Counted from the first letter of the stretch, positions 1-7,841 are shown. The stretch is 26,444 nucleotides of DNA from CAZKRU01 sp964555235 (GCA_964555235.1 CAZKRU010000060.1:1-26444); one strand, 5' to 3'. Made by a program: numbers and translations. The notes: generated by a model not told the origin, from the letters alone.

Positions 1-27
1 CATTGGGGTCTTTGCTCCTGAGATTTT

Positions 28-1083
28 ATGCCTAATCGTAAATTCAAAGTCGGCCTGATTGGTGCGGGTGGAATTGTTCGCTCCGTGCATCTCCCGGGAT
101 GGAAGACCCTTCCAGAAGTTGAAATTGTGGCGGTGGCGGATATTAATAAAAACTCCGCTCAAAAGCTCGCTTCGGAGTTTCATATTCCTGAGGTCTATGA
201 AGACTTTAATGATCTTCTGAAGAATCGGGCGATTGACGCGGTCGATATTTGTACGCCGAATCGGGTACATACCCCGGCGGTCCTTGCATCACTCGCAGCG
301 GGGAAGCATGTTCTTTGTGAAAAACCGCTTGCGGTGACGGTAGCGGAAGTGAAGAAAATGCAGCTTGCGGCCAAGGCGGCGAAGCGGATCCTGATGACCG
401 CGCAGCACCAACGGTTTAGTCCGATTTCGGTAGCGCTGAAGAAGTGGATTGATGCCGGTTCCCTCGGTGGGGTTTATCATGCTCGAGTCCATGCGGTTCG
501 TCGAAACTGGCTTCCGATTTCCCCGGGGTTTATTGATCCAAGTCTGAGTGGCGGCGGTCCTTGCATGGACATTGGAGTTCATGCTTTGGATCTGGCGCTT
601 CATCTCATGGGGTTTCCGAAACCGGTTCGCGCGACCGGAACGACTCGGATCAATTTTGCCAAAGGAGATCTCATTCCCGGTGCTTGGGGAGAGTGGGATC
701 GTAAGATGTTCGGAGTCGAAGACTTTGCGTCCGGATTCATTCACTTTGATAACGGTGCGACGATGGTTCTTGAAGCCTCCTGGCTTCAACATCAATCGGA
801 GAACGAGGATATGAGTTCTCGCCTCTTCGGTTCCAAGGGAGGTGTCGAATGGCCGAGTGGAAAGTTCTCCACGACCATTAACCGCGCACTTGTGGATGGA
901 ATCATCCAACCACAGCCCGGAATTAAAGCGCCGCATACGGAAGAGATCATCGCCTTTTATCATGCAGTGACCGAAGGAAAGCCGTCCCCGGTCCCTGTCG
1001 ATCAAACGCTCTCCGTGATCGCCATTCTTGAAGCGATCGTTCGCTCAAGCAAAAATAAGCACGAAGAGAAGATCAAGCTGTAA
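28..1083 (+). CDS. Gfo/Idh/MocA family NAD(P)-dependent oxidoreductase
   Basis: A 351-residue protein of the Gfo/Idh/MocA family, which are cytosolic dehydrogenases acting mostly on sugars, inositols and related polyols. The N-terminal Rossmann fold shows GLIGAGGIV at residues 9-17. The family EKP motif, with the catalytic-site lysine, is at 98-100. The second domain has the usual GGG..MDIGVHALD segment, with Asp181 and His185 in the positions expected for substrate binding and catalysis. Length is normal. The ATG at 28 follows only a weak TGAGA purine stretch, and the upstream neighbour is outside the window, so operon membership cannot be judged. The substrate cannot be assigned from sequence alone. 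The next gene is convergent. Confidence 0.93.
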   Translation: MPNRKFKVGLIGAGGIVRSVHLPGWKTLPEVEIVAVADINKNSAQKLASEFHIPEVYEDFNDLLKNRAIDAVDICTPNRVHTPAVLASLAAGKHVLCEKPLAVTVAEVKKMQLAAKAAKRILMTAQHQRFSPISVALKKWIDAGSLGGVYHARVHAVRRNWLPISPGFIDPSLSGGGPCMDIGVHALDLALHLMGFPKPVRATGTTRINFAKGDLIPGAWGEWDRKMFGVEDFASGFIHFDNGATMVLEASWLQHQSENEDMSSRLFGSKGGVEWPSGKFSTTINRALVDGIIQPQPGIKAPHTEEIIAFYHAVTEGKPSPVPVDQTLSVIAILEAIVRSSKNKHEEKIKL

Positions 1084-1128
1084 GGAAGCGTAAGGATTTT
1101 AAGTTATCTCACGGCCTTAAGTAAATTT

Positions 1129-1204
1129 GGAACTCAGGAACTCAAGAAACGAAAATCAGACGCGATCCCCTTAATTTTTCTGAGTTCGTGAGTTCCTGAT
1201 TCAA
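1129..1204. repeat. Intergenic inverted repeat with GGAACTCA-type arms
   Basis: This lies between two convergent genes. CTCAGGAACTCA at 1133-1144 faces TGAGTTCCTGA at 1189-1199, giving an 11-bp stem (1134-1144 with 1189-1199). Bases 1180-1204 are the exact reverse complement of 17341-17365, a 25-base match in another intergenic region of this window. This suggests a dispersed intergenic repeat, possibly REP-like and possibly acting as a terminator or 3' end stabiliser. It has no coding content. Confidence 0.7.
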
Positions 1205-1223
1205 CAACACGTGGCTATAGTTT

Positions 1224-2462
1224 TTATCGAAACGATTTGAGGACCTCCTCGTAGATGCCGATGACTTTGGCGTTTACGGTAGACCAATCATACTGGCGGC
1301 TCACTTCCTGCCTGCCTGTTTGAATCAAACGCTCTCGAAGCCCTTGATCTCGGGCGACGACGATCATTTTTTCAAGCAAGTCTCTTTTATCATCTTGCTT
1401 GATCCAGAGGGCGTTTTCAGCGTTGCGAGTAAATTCACTAATTCCGCCAATCGAAGTGGTGATTACGGGAACTCCTGCGGCCCATGCCTTTAATATGACA
1501 TTGGGGAATGGATGGTGAATGGAGGGGAGGACGAAGATGCTTGCGGCGCTATAGGCACTCGGGATCATCGGGTCGTCTGCCCCAAGATCTTTCAAGATGA
1601 GTAACCCATCACGAATGCCGAGCCATCTTGCCTCCGCATAAAGCTCCTCAAGATAACTGGGGTCTCGGGTAGGGCCGATCAAGATGAGCTTGTAGTCTGG
1701 GCAGAGTTTTCGGAATTCCGCAAAGGCTCTGAGTAGTAAAAGTTGATTGTTTGCTGGTAAAATAGCCCCTACGGAGAGAACGAGTTTATCATCCCGATCG
1801 AAGGGATGGGCGCGTCGAAAACGTTCAGGTTGAGCTGTTTTGAACTGAGAAAGAGGAACTCCGGGGGGGATGGAGTAAATGCGTTTTTTTGGAAAGTTCC
1901 TTCGAACGACGGCTTCCTCTTCAGGTCCGAGACAGAGGATGGCGGCGGCGTCTTCGACGACACGGTTTACGTGATAATAATGATCCAAAAATTGAGCCCA
2001 TCGAGATTGTTTCGGCAGGGGCCGGGGTTTTGATCTGGATTCCTCAAGATATTCTCCATGCAAGGAGACGACGTAAGGAAGTTTTCGCGATCGTGATGCA
2101 GCTCGAACAATGGCACCCAAGCGTCCGCGCACATGGGTGTGAAAAATGGAGACCCGTTTGTCTCGTTTCAATGCCTTCAGGAGCGGTGCTGAAAAGAGTT
2201 CGAGCTCCGGAAGATTTGCGGCCAAAAGCCGTTCTGCCGAAGTCAGTTCCTGGCCATGCACCGAATACGGGTAACGATGAACGGAAACGGGTCCAAATTT
2301 TTCAATTCCCGGGGGTGAGCTCGCATTGGTACAGTAGATCAGGCAATCAAGACCGCGCGAGATTGATTCCTGAGCCATGTGGTAGGCCACGCGCTCCTGA
2401 GTACCCCAGCCAGCCCCATCGAATTGACGGGTGATGTGGATGATTCGTTCGAGCTTTTTCAT
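1224..2462 (-). CDS. Glycosyltransferase family 4-like protein with degenerate donor site
   Basis: A 412-residue protein with the two-Rossmann (GT-B) layout of GT4 enzymes such as WaaG and PimA. It has an N-terminal DGAGWGTQERVAYHMA loop (15-30), a HTHVRGRLGAI segment (108-117), SLHGE at 133-137, and a C-terminal donor domain with VLPSIHHPFPNVILKAWAAG (311-330) followed by VPVITTSIGGISEF. In active GT4 enzymes the donor domain carries a G-R-x(4)-K motif and the EX7E motif. Here the equivalents are Ala233, Asn238, His317 and Lys325, so all four key residues are changed. The fold looks intact. It is either a catalytically inactive relative or uses an atypical donor mechanism. The ATG at 2462 is the natural start, since the first strand begins at residue 5. 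It is a lone minus-strand gene whose only same-strand neighbour is a small membrane protein upstream. Confidence 0.85.
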   Translation of the reverse strand: MKKLERIIHITRQFDGAGWGTQERVAYHMAQESISRGLDCLIYCTNASSPPGIEKFGPVSVHRYPYSVHGQELTSAERLLAANLPELELFSAPLLKALKRDKRVSIFHTHVRGRLGAIVRAASRSRKLPYVVSLHGEYLEESRSKPRPLPKQSRWAQFLDHYYHVNRVVEDAAAILCLGPEEEAVVRRNFPKKRIYSIPPGVPLSQFKTAQPERFRRAHPFDRDDKLVLSVGAILPANNQLLLLRAFAEFRKLCPDYKLILIGPTRDPSYLEELYAEARWLGIRDGLLILKDLGADDPMIPSAYSAASIFVLPSIHHPFPNVILKAWAAGVPVITTSIGGISEFTRNAENALWIKQDDKRDLLEKMIVVARDQGLRERLIQTGRQEVSRQYDWSTVNAKVIGIYEEVLKSFR

Positions 2463-2534
2463 GAATTGAGAGCCCTGCGACGGGCGCCGACTTCCTCATT
2501 CATTATCGGAAGCCAGCTCCAGTAGCAAGCGCTC

Positions 2535-2873
2535 TCAGTTCCGACTAAAGCCGACCGCCCCCGAACGCTCACTCACCCCAATCAGCACATTATCGCGAAG
2601 CTGAACTTTGCGGTGATTTTGAGCGGAAACAGCGCGACGCTCGCTCTTTGTCTCATGCAAGCGTCGGATCGCCATTCCCGTTCCACACAAGGTCATTAAC
2701 GCCACTGCACCGGTGGTGAAGTGAAATGAGATGGGGGGATTCGGGACTACAAACATCACGGTTTTCCAGAGGAGATAACTGAGCACTAATGCACCAACAC
2801 CCGTCAAGAGACAACGAGCAATACCCTTGCTCACTTTCTCTGAAGGGGGATTTCCAAAGCCTTTTACGTTCAT
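2535..2873 (-). CDS. Small hypothetical membrane protein
   Basis: A 112-residue protein of no family I recognise. It has two hydrophobic stretches: about residues 19-45 (GIARCLLTGVGALVLSYLLW and following) and about 52-68 (FTTGAVALMTLCGTGMA). A basic, Arg/Lys-rich segment follows, starting RRLHETKSERR. This fits a small inner-membrane protein with a cytoplasmic basic tail. No clear Shine-Dalgarno precedes the ATG. It lies 72 bp upstream of the glycosyltransferase-like gene on the same strand, so co-transcription is possible. No function can be inferred. Confidence 0.55.
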   Translation of the reverse strand: MNVKGFGNPPSEKVSKGIARCLLTGVGALVLSYLLWKTVMFVVPNPPISFHFTTGAVALMTLCGTGMAIRRLHETKSERRAVSAQNHRKVQLRDNVLIGVSERSGAVGFSRN

Positions 2874-3148
2874 ATTCTTATTTTCGGTAAATAAAGTGGA
2901 AACTTCAGAAGGATTTTCGCTAACAGCCGGTTTGTTCTAGAATATCAGGGAAATCCTCTTGTTTTTACTTTAATTTGCCCAAAAGGAGTAGAGGTCTGAT
3001 TGATTTGTGATGGGATGGAAATTTAAAAAAACATAAATATTCCGTAAGTGGTTCGAATTAAATAGCTTATATCTGCACTCTATTTTTCAAAAAAAATAAA
3101 AAACAGAATTTGCGAAACTTTTTTGAAGTGGCAGGGTTTAATCAAACT

Positions 3149-3841
3149 ATGAACAAATTAATTCCTTTAACTTGGGCGGCGGTCCTCATCGCTGGAATGT
3201 CGATCGTTTCGCTGAAAGCGGAAGAACCCCAGCCAGGCGAACGCCCCCCCCATCCTGAGTTTGAAAAACGAAAGATGGAGTTTCTGCAGAAGTATGATGC
3301 CAATAAAAATGGGATGCTGGACCCGGAAGAGCGAGAGAAGGTCAAGGGGGATCTCCTTAATAAATACGATTCCAATAAAAATGGAGTCATGGATCCAGAA
3401 GAAAAGCACAAAGCGATGGAGGATGGGGCTTTGCCTCCAATGATGATGCACCCGCCGGGACCTGAGCCTCGCCGTGATGAATTTAAGGACCGCTTTGATA
3501 AAAACAAGGATGGCTACGTTGATAAGGACGAGAAAAACGATGCTCTCGAGAAAATGGATGAAAATCGTGAGGCAGAGATCCTGAAAAAGTGGGATAGAAA
3601 CGGCGATGGCAAGCTCAGCGATAGTGAAGAGCAGAAAATGCGTGAAGCCTGGGAAGAGCGAGTTCCCGAGCATATCGTTAAAAAATACGACAAAGACGGC
3701 GATGGAAAATTGAGTAATTCCGAAAAATCCCGACTGAAATCAGATTGGGAAAAAGATCCTTGGAAATTTCCAGGCCCTCCTCCTTGGGCTCCTTTTGGTC
3801 CTGGTCCTCGTCCGGGCCCTCGTCCTGGTCCACACCGCTAA
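3149..3841 (+). CDS. Secreted EF-hand calcium-binding protein, Pro-rich C-terminus
   Basis: A 230-residue protein starting at ATG 3149. An in-frame TTG at 3110 is possible, but 3149 puts a typical signal peptide at the N-terminus (MNKLIPLTWAAVLIAGMSIV, cleavage probably after LKA at 22-24). Five EF-hand loops of the DxNxNG/DxDxDG type begin at residues 50, 74, 117, 149 and 181. Loops four and five (DRNGDGKLSDSE, DKDGDGKLSNSE) are the most canonical. A Pro/Gly/Arg tail from about 206 contains GPRPGPRPGPHR. Predicted location is the periplasm or outside the cell, with Ca2+ binding as the likely property; no enzymatic domain is visible. The 275 bp upstream (2874-3148) are AT-rich and hold no gene I can support. 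A strong terminator follows. Confidence 0.88.
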   Translation: MNKLIPLTWAAVLIAGMSIVSLKAEEPQPGERPPHPEFEKRKMEFLQKYDANKNGMLDPEEREKVKGDLLNKYDSNKNGVMDPEEKHKAMEDGALPPMMMHPPGPEPRRDEFKDRFDKNKDGYVDKDEKNDALEKMDENREAEILKKWDRNGDGKLSDSEEQKMREAWEERVPEHIVKKYDKDGDGKLSNSEKSRLKSDWEKDPWKFPGPPPWAPFGPGPRPGPRPGPHR

Positions 3842-3865
3842 GAGACTGATTCGTTCAATAGAAAA

Positions 3866-3895
3866 GCCGGGAGCAGAGATTGCTCCCGGCTTTTT
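3866..3895 (+). terminator. Rho-independent terminator after the EF-hand gene
   Basis: A perfect 10-bp stem, GCCGGGAGCA (3866-3875) with TGCTCCCGGC (3881-3890), has a 5-nt loop and is followed directly by TTTTT (3891-3895). It starts 25 bp after the EF-hand stop codon, so that gene is probably monocistronic and separated from the permease downstream. Confidence 0.93.
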
Positions 3896-3937
3896 ATTTG
3901 ATTCGACGAATGCGTCGTTTCGTTCTAATTCAAATGC

Positions 3938-5311
3938 ATGCTTGAACGCTGGTTTCAGATTCACGAGCGGCAGTCTTCGATCCGAAGTGAAGTGCTCGGA
4001 GGAATCACAACGTTTGTCACAATGGCATACATTGTGATCATTAATCCGGCGATCATGAGCTTCGCCGGAATTCCGCTGGGTGCTGGAACGACGGCTACGA
4101 TTTTGACTGCCGCCTTTGGAACGCTTTTGATGGGGCTTTATGCAAATCGTCCAATTGCCGTGGCTCCCTATATGGGAGAAAATGCGTTTTTGGCTTTCGG
4201 GCTCGCAACGCTAGGAATTTCATGGCAGCTCCGACTCGGCAGTGTTTTTATCAGTGGACTGCTTTTGGTGATTTTAACCCTTCTGGGACTTCGGAGCTGG
4301 CTGGCCCAGGCGATTTCTCCGAGTATGAAATATAGCTTTGCGACGGGAATCGGATTCTTTCTTGCCTTTATTGGTCTTTATGAAACGGGAATTGTTACCA
4401 GTTTCGTCACGGGAGTTCCTGCGAAATCGTTAATGTCTCCGGGAAGTCCTCTCCTGAATGCTCCGGAAATCCCGGTCAAAATCGGCGATTGGCATCAGCC
4501 GACGACGATTCTTTCGCTCCTCGGATTTCTTTTGATGATTCTTCTCATGATCCGAAAAATTCCAGGAGGGATTCTGATTGGGATCGGAATCACTGCCGTG
4601 ACAGGGATGTTTTTTGGACTTGGGAGTGCGCCCGAGGGGTGGTTCTCAATTCCATTTTCTGGAAATGCTTCGCTCGCGCCAACCTGGATGGCGATGGACT
4701 TGAGGGATCTCTTTCAATGGAGTTTTTTCCCTATTTTCATCACGCTTTTTCTGATGTGTTTTCTCGACACGCTGGGGACGTTGGTGGGGCTTGGGGCCTC
4801 TTCGGGAATTCTCGATAAGGAGGGAAATTTTCCCGAGGTCGAAAAGCCGATGATGGTGGATGCCGTCACGAATCTATTTGCCGCCTCGGTCGGAACCTCA
4901 ACCAGCGGCGCTTATATTGAATCCGCCGCCGGAATTCGAGAGGGAGCTCGGACCGGCTTGGCGGCCGTCGTGACAGCGATTGCGTTTTTGCTCACACTTT
5001 TTTTTACGCCGTTGATTGAATCACTTCAAAAACTCAGTTTTGCTTATGCCCCGGCGTTGATGGCGATTGGTGCCATGATGATTAGCTCGGTGCGACGCAT
5101 TGATTTTGATGATCTGACGGAGGCGATTCCGGCCTTTGCCTCGATCGCCATGATGATCTTCACTTACAATATTGCCAATGGGCTTACCTCCGGGTTGGTT
5201 CTTTATCCAATTCTCAAAATTGCGGCGGGCCGTTGGAAAGAGCTGCATGCGGGCTCTCTGATTCTTGGCGGACTGTGTCTTACCTATTATCTCTTTGGAT
5301 TGCCCCACTAA
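3938..5311 (+). CDS. NCS2-family purine permease (AzgA/PbuG type)
   Basis: A 457-residue polytopic membrane protein of the AzgA branch of the nucleobase transporters, which take up adenine, guanine or hypoxanthine. Visible signatures are the N-terminal SEVLGGITTFVTMAYIVIIN, the APYMGENAFLAFG segment in the half-helix region, LDTLGTLVGLGASSGILD with the conserved acidic residue, and SVGTSTSGAYIESAAGIREG. Length is normal. No good Shine-Dalgarno precedes the ATG, but the start fits the family N-terminus. Its stop codon is one base from the mtnN start, so the two are almost certainly co-translated. This supports a purine (adenine) salvage role. The exact base transported cannot be told from sequence. 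Confidence 0.93.
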   Translation: MLERWFQIHERQSSIRSEVLGGITTFVTMAYIVIINPAIMSFAGIPLGAGTTATILTAAFGTLLMGLYANRPIAVAPYMGENAFLAFGLATLGISWQLRLGSVFISGLLLVILTLLGLRSWLAQAISPSMKYSFATGIGFFLAFIGLYETGIVTSFVTGVPAKSLMSPGSPLLNAPEIPVKIGDWHQPTTILSLLGFLLMILLMIRKIPGGILIGIGITAVTGMFFGLGSAPEGWFSIPFSGNASLAPTWMAMDLRDLFQWSFFPIFITLFLMCFLDTLGTLVGLGASSGILDKEGNFPEVEKPMMVDAVTNLFAASVGTSTSGAYIESAAGIREGARTGLAAVVTAIAFLLTLFFTPLIESLQKLSFAYAPALMAIGAMMISSVRRIDFDDLTEAIPAFASIAMMIFTYNIANGLTSGLVLYPILKIAAGRWKELHAGSLILGGLCLTYYLFGLPH

Positions 5312-5312
5312 G

Positions 5313-6074
5313 ATGCGATACGGAATTCTAGGTGCCATGCCCGAGGAGATCGATCTGATCCTTGAGCGAATTACAAAAAAATCATCGCGCGAGATTGGTC
5401 GGCGAATTTATACCGAGGGAACCTGGTGTGGACATGAGGTGGTCGTCGTTTTTTCACGTTGGGGCAAGGTCGCTGCTTCTTCCACGGTGACGACGCTTTT
5501 GGATGAATTTAAAGTGGATCAAATTCTTTTTACGGGTGTGGCCGGAGGGGTGGATCCCTCGCTTGAAATGGGGGACATTGTGATTGCGGATCTTCTGATT
5601 CAGCACGATCTCGATGCGAGTCCGGTTCCTGGAATCGAGAAATTCGAAATTCCGTTACTGGGAGTTACCCGAATCCCTGTGAGTGCTTCGCTGGTCAGTC
5701 GAGCGCGTGAAGCGGCGGAGCTTTTTATCAAGGAGATTCTCCACGATCCTCAACACCGTACGGATTTGAAGGAGGTGGGGGTGGTCGGTCCCCGCATTTT
5801 CACGGGACTTGCTGCGAGTGGGGACCAATTCATTGCGGATCCTCGAAAATTGGAGTCCTTGAGAAAAGAGCTTCCCGGGCTTCTCTGTGTTGAAATGGAA
5901 GGGGCCGCCGTGGCGCAGGTTTGTCATGAGAGGGGGATTCCGTTTCTGGTGATTCGCACCATTTCCGACAAAGCGAATCACGAAGCAGTGGTCGACTTTC
6001 CAAAATTTTTGAAAAAAGTTTCAAAATGGTTTTCGGCAGGGATTTTGGAGAAGTATCTTCAGGCGAGCGAGTAG
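5313..6074 (+). CDS. mtnN: 5'-methylthioadenosine/S-adenosylhomocysteine nucleosidase
   Basis: A 253-residue cytosolic nucleosidase that hydrolyses MTA and SAH to adenine plus the thioribose sugar. The start ATG at 5313 aligns with family N-termini (MRYGILGAMPEEI). Glu12 matches the catalytic-pocket Glu of E. coli MtnN. GVAGGVDPSLEMGDIVIAD is at 75-93, VEMEGAAVAQVC has Glu196 as the ribose-binding Glu, and RTISDKA has Asp219 as the catalytic Asp. The chain is slightly longer than the roughly 230-residue E. coli protein. Only one base separates it from the purine permease stop, so its translation is probably coupled. The adenine it releases is a substrate class of that permease family, which suggests a salvage or export pair. 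Confidence 0.92.
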   Translation: MRYGILGAMPEEIDLILERITKKSSREIGRRIYTEGTWCGHEVVVVFSRWGKVAASSTVTTLLDEFKVDQILFTGVAGGVDPSLEMGDIVIADLLIQHDLDASPVPGIEKFEIPLLGVTRIPVSASLVSRAREAAELFIKEILHDPQHRTDLKEVGVVGPRIFTGLAASGDQFIADPRKLESLRKELPGLLCVEMEGAAVAQVCHERGIPFLVIRTISDKANHEAVVDFPKFLKKVSKWFSAGILEKYLQASE

Positions 6075-6219
6075 AGTTGTCGGTCGGCTCACTGGGAAAT
6101 GAGTTGAGTTTTACTCTCTGAGCTCCGAGTCTTCCGTGTGAAAAATGGAGAGGTAAAGATGGAGGGGCTTCTGCTATTTTCAGCTTTTCCAATGATGGAT
6201 GGAGACGTAGGCTTTCAAG

Positions 6220-6477
6220 ATGGTGTTGTCACAATTACTGGAAATCCTCTGTTGCCCCGAAACAAAACAGCCGGTGCGTTTAGCGACGGGTGAAGAATTG
6301 GCGGCGCTGAATCGAGCTCAAGCGGAGGGGAATCTGAAAACCGCGAAGCAGGTGGTTTATTCGAAACCACTTCAAGCAGCGTTGATTCGGGAGGATCGTG
6401 CCATTGCATATCGGATCGAGGATGAGATTCCGGTAATGTTGATCGACGAAGCATTGCAGGTTCAGGGGCTTCTTTAA
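6220..6477 (+). CDS. Trm112-like small protein (UPF0434/YcaR-like)
   Basis: An 85-residue protein beginning SQLLEILCCPETKQPV, which corresponds to the zinc-knuckle start (LLxCPxCKxPL) of Trm112-like proteins, and ending with the family's IEDEIPVMLIDEA motif. The usual second cysteine of CPxC is Thr here (CCPETK), although an adjacent Cys-Cys pair is present, so zinc binding may be altered or lost. In bacteria these proteins are small and poorly characterised; Trm112 in eukaryotes activates methyltransferases. ATG 6220 is the first usable start because an upstream in-frame ATG runs into a stop. It lies 145 bp after mtnN and 19 bp before the next gene, so it probably shares an operon with the latter. 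Confidence 0.75.
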   Translation: MVLSQLLEILCCPETKQPVRLATGEELAALNRAQAEGNLKTAKQVVYSKPLQAALIREDRAIAYRIEDEIPVMLIDEALQVQGLL

Positions 6478-6496
6478 TGGAGCGGCCTCCGATTGC

Positions 6497-7030
6497 ATGA
6501 AGTGTTTCCTTTTAACGACTTCTGCGCCAGCTCCTGAATTTCTCGACGCATTGAGATCCTCCTCCGGTGTGATCTATGCGCTTCATGAGGGAATTTCATT
6601 ACTTCCCGATCTTCGATTTCCTGAGGTGCGTCGATTTGGGTGTGCTTATGCGGCTCAACGCAGGAATCTTCCGATGGATCGTGAAATCATTTATGGAGGG
6701 CTTGGGATTTTGGCAGATCTTCTGCGTCAGGCAGAAATCATTTATCCCTCTCCGGGAGTTTTCCGCCCGGGTCCGCTCGGTTTTCGGATTACTAGCAATC
6801 CGCGTGACAGCGATCGTCCCGCGGAAGCATTTCGTGTGGCGGCGGGGCTGCAATCGCTTGGAGTCCCCATTCAAATAAGTCTTTCAGATTTAGCGAAAGA
6901 TTGCATTCACTCGCCGGCTCATGAATTCGTGGATGGAGCGTTGCTAGCGGCTTCGAAAGATTTGTTGAAGTCGGAAATTGGATTTTGTGAAGATGAAAAA
7001 TTCAAGAACGGTGCGATTCTGGATTGGTGA
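6497..7030 (+). CDS. Hypothetical protein, possibly DsrE/TusD-like
   Basis: A 177-residue protein not firmly recognised. Residues 41-84 (RRFGCAYAAQRRNLP, then a GGLGILADLLRQAEIIY stretch) resemble the C-terminal half of DsrE-family folds, with a single Cys49 where that family often has its reactive cysteine. Residues about 97-133 (RPAEAFRVAAGLQSLGVPI) resemble the N-terminal half. If both resemblances are real, the halves are in swapped order. The ending is FKNGAILDW. It is 19 bp downstream of the Trm112-like gene on the same strand. Its last 29 bp overlap, tail to tail, the end of thiD on the other strand. Function in sulfur relay is only a suggestion. Confidence 0.7.
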   Translation: MKCFLLTTSAPAPEFLDALRSSSGVIYALHEGISLLPDLRFPEVRRFGCAYAAQRRNLPMDREIIYGGLGILADLLRQAEIIYPSPGVFRPGPLGFRITSNPRDSDRPAEAFRVAAGLQSLGVPIQISLSDLAKDCIHSPAHEFVDGALLAASKDLLKSEIGFCEDEKFKNGAILDW

Positions 7031-7841
7031 AGTTCTGTGAGGGAAGGGTATTTAAGACTTCGTAGCTACCAATTTTTAAACGTTCTTGGATCGCTTTCGT
7101 AATAAATGCTTTTCCCTGACGGACGGCGGCTTCCAGTGAGAGTCCTTTTCCCAATCCTGCGGCAATGGCGGCGGAAAGCGTGCAGCCGGTTCCGTGGGGA
7201 TTGACGCCTTGAACCATCGGTTCAGAAAAAGAGATGACTTGGTCTCCGCTACAAAGAAGATCCAGGGCTTCAGCTTGCTGGAGGTGTCCTCCTTTGAGTA
7301 AAAACGGGACCCCAAATTTTTGACTCAGCAGTACGCCAACTTCCCGAAGCTCTTCAAAATTGCGGATTTCGCGGCCGGCGAGTAGTGCGGCTTCGTCTCG
7401 ATTCGGAGTGACGAGTGAGGCTTTTGAAAAAAGTCGTTGAGACATGGTGTTGCGAGCATTCTCCAATAGAAGCGGAGCTCCCGTGGAGGCGACCATCACG
7501 GGATCGATCACGAGAGGAACTGCTTGGAGGTGGCCTTCCAAAAGATTCGCAACCGCATTGATGATTTCGGTGGAGTAAAGCATTCCGGTTTTGATTGCTG
7601 CTACGGGAAATGCCTCGGAGACGAGAAGGATTTGCTCGCGTACGGAATCGACAGGAAGGGGATCAATCCGTTTCACGCGTCCCGGATGTTCGGCGACAAC
7701 GCAAGTCACGGCAGTCGTTCCATAAACGCCAAGCGTTGTGAACGTTTTTAAATCGGCCTGAAGTCCGGCGCCACCACTATTATCGGATCCGGCAATCGTT
7801 AAGACGACGGGCCGGGTTTGAAGGGGTGATACGTTATTCAT
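7002..7841 (-). CDS. thiD: Hydroxymethylpyrimidine/phosphomethylpyrimidine kinase
   Basis: A 279-residue ribokinase-fold enzyme that phosphorylates HMP and HMP-P in thiamine synthesis and salvage, in the cytosol. Motifs are AGSDNSGGAGLQADLKTF (17-34), KTGML, VIDPVMVASTG, VTPNRDEAALLAG, FLLKGGH and the anion-hole motif PHGTGCTLSAA. The reading frame is open much further upstream, but that extension lies inside the TatD-like gene. ATG 7841 places the AGSD motif at the usual distance and begins 31 bp after the upstream stop. It is the last gene of the dapA-tatD-like-thiD operon. No other thiamine gene and no TPP riboswitch was seen nearby. Its 3' end overlaps the convergent gene by 29 bp. Confidence 0.93.
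   Translation of the reverse strand: MNNVSPLQTRPVVLTIAGSDNSGGAGLQADLKTFTTLGVYGTTAVTCVVAEHPGRVKRIDPLPVDSVREQILLVSEAFPVAAIKTGMLYSTEIINAVANLLEGHLQAVPLVIDPVMVASTGAPLLLENARNTMSQRLFSKASLVTPNRDEAALLAGREIRNFEELREVGVLLSQKFGVPFLLKGGHLQQAEALDLLCSGDQVISFSEPMVQGVNPHGTGCTLSAAIAAGLGKGLSLEAAVRQGKAFITKAIQERLKIGSYEVLNTLPSQNFTNPESHRS

Noticed and set aside
289..1005. 238-codon minus-strand frame across the Gfo/Idh gene
   Set aside because: It is antisense to a clearly recognised oxidoreductase, and its translation has no domain pattern and many Arg/His residues.
1889..2434. 181-codon plus-strand frame across the glycosyltransferase-like gene
   Set aside because: Antisense shadow of a good minus-strand gene; composition is unlike a real protein.
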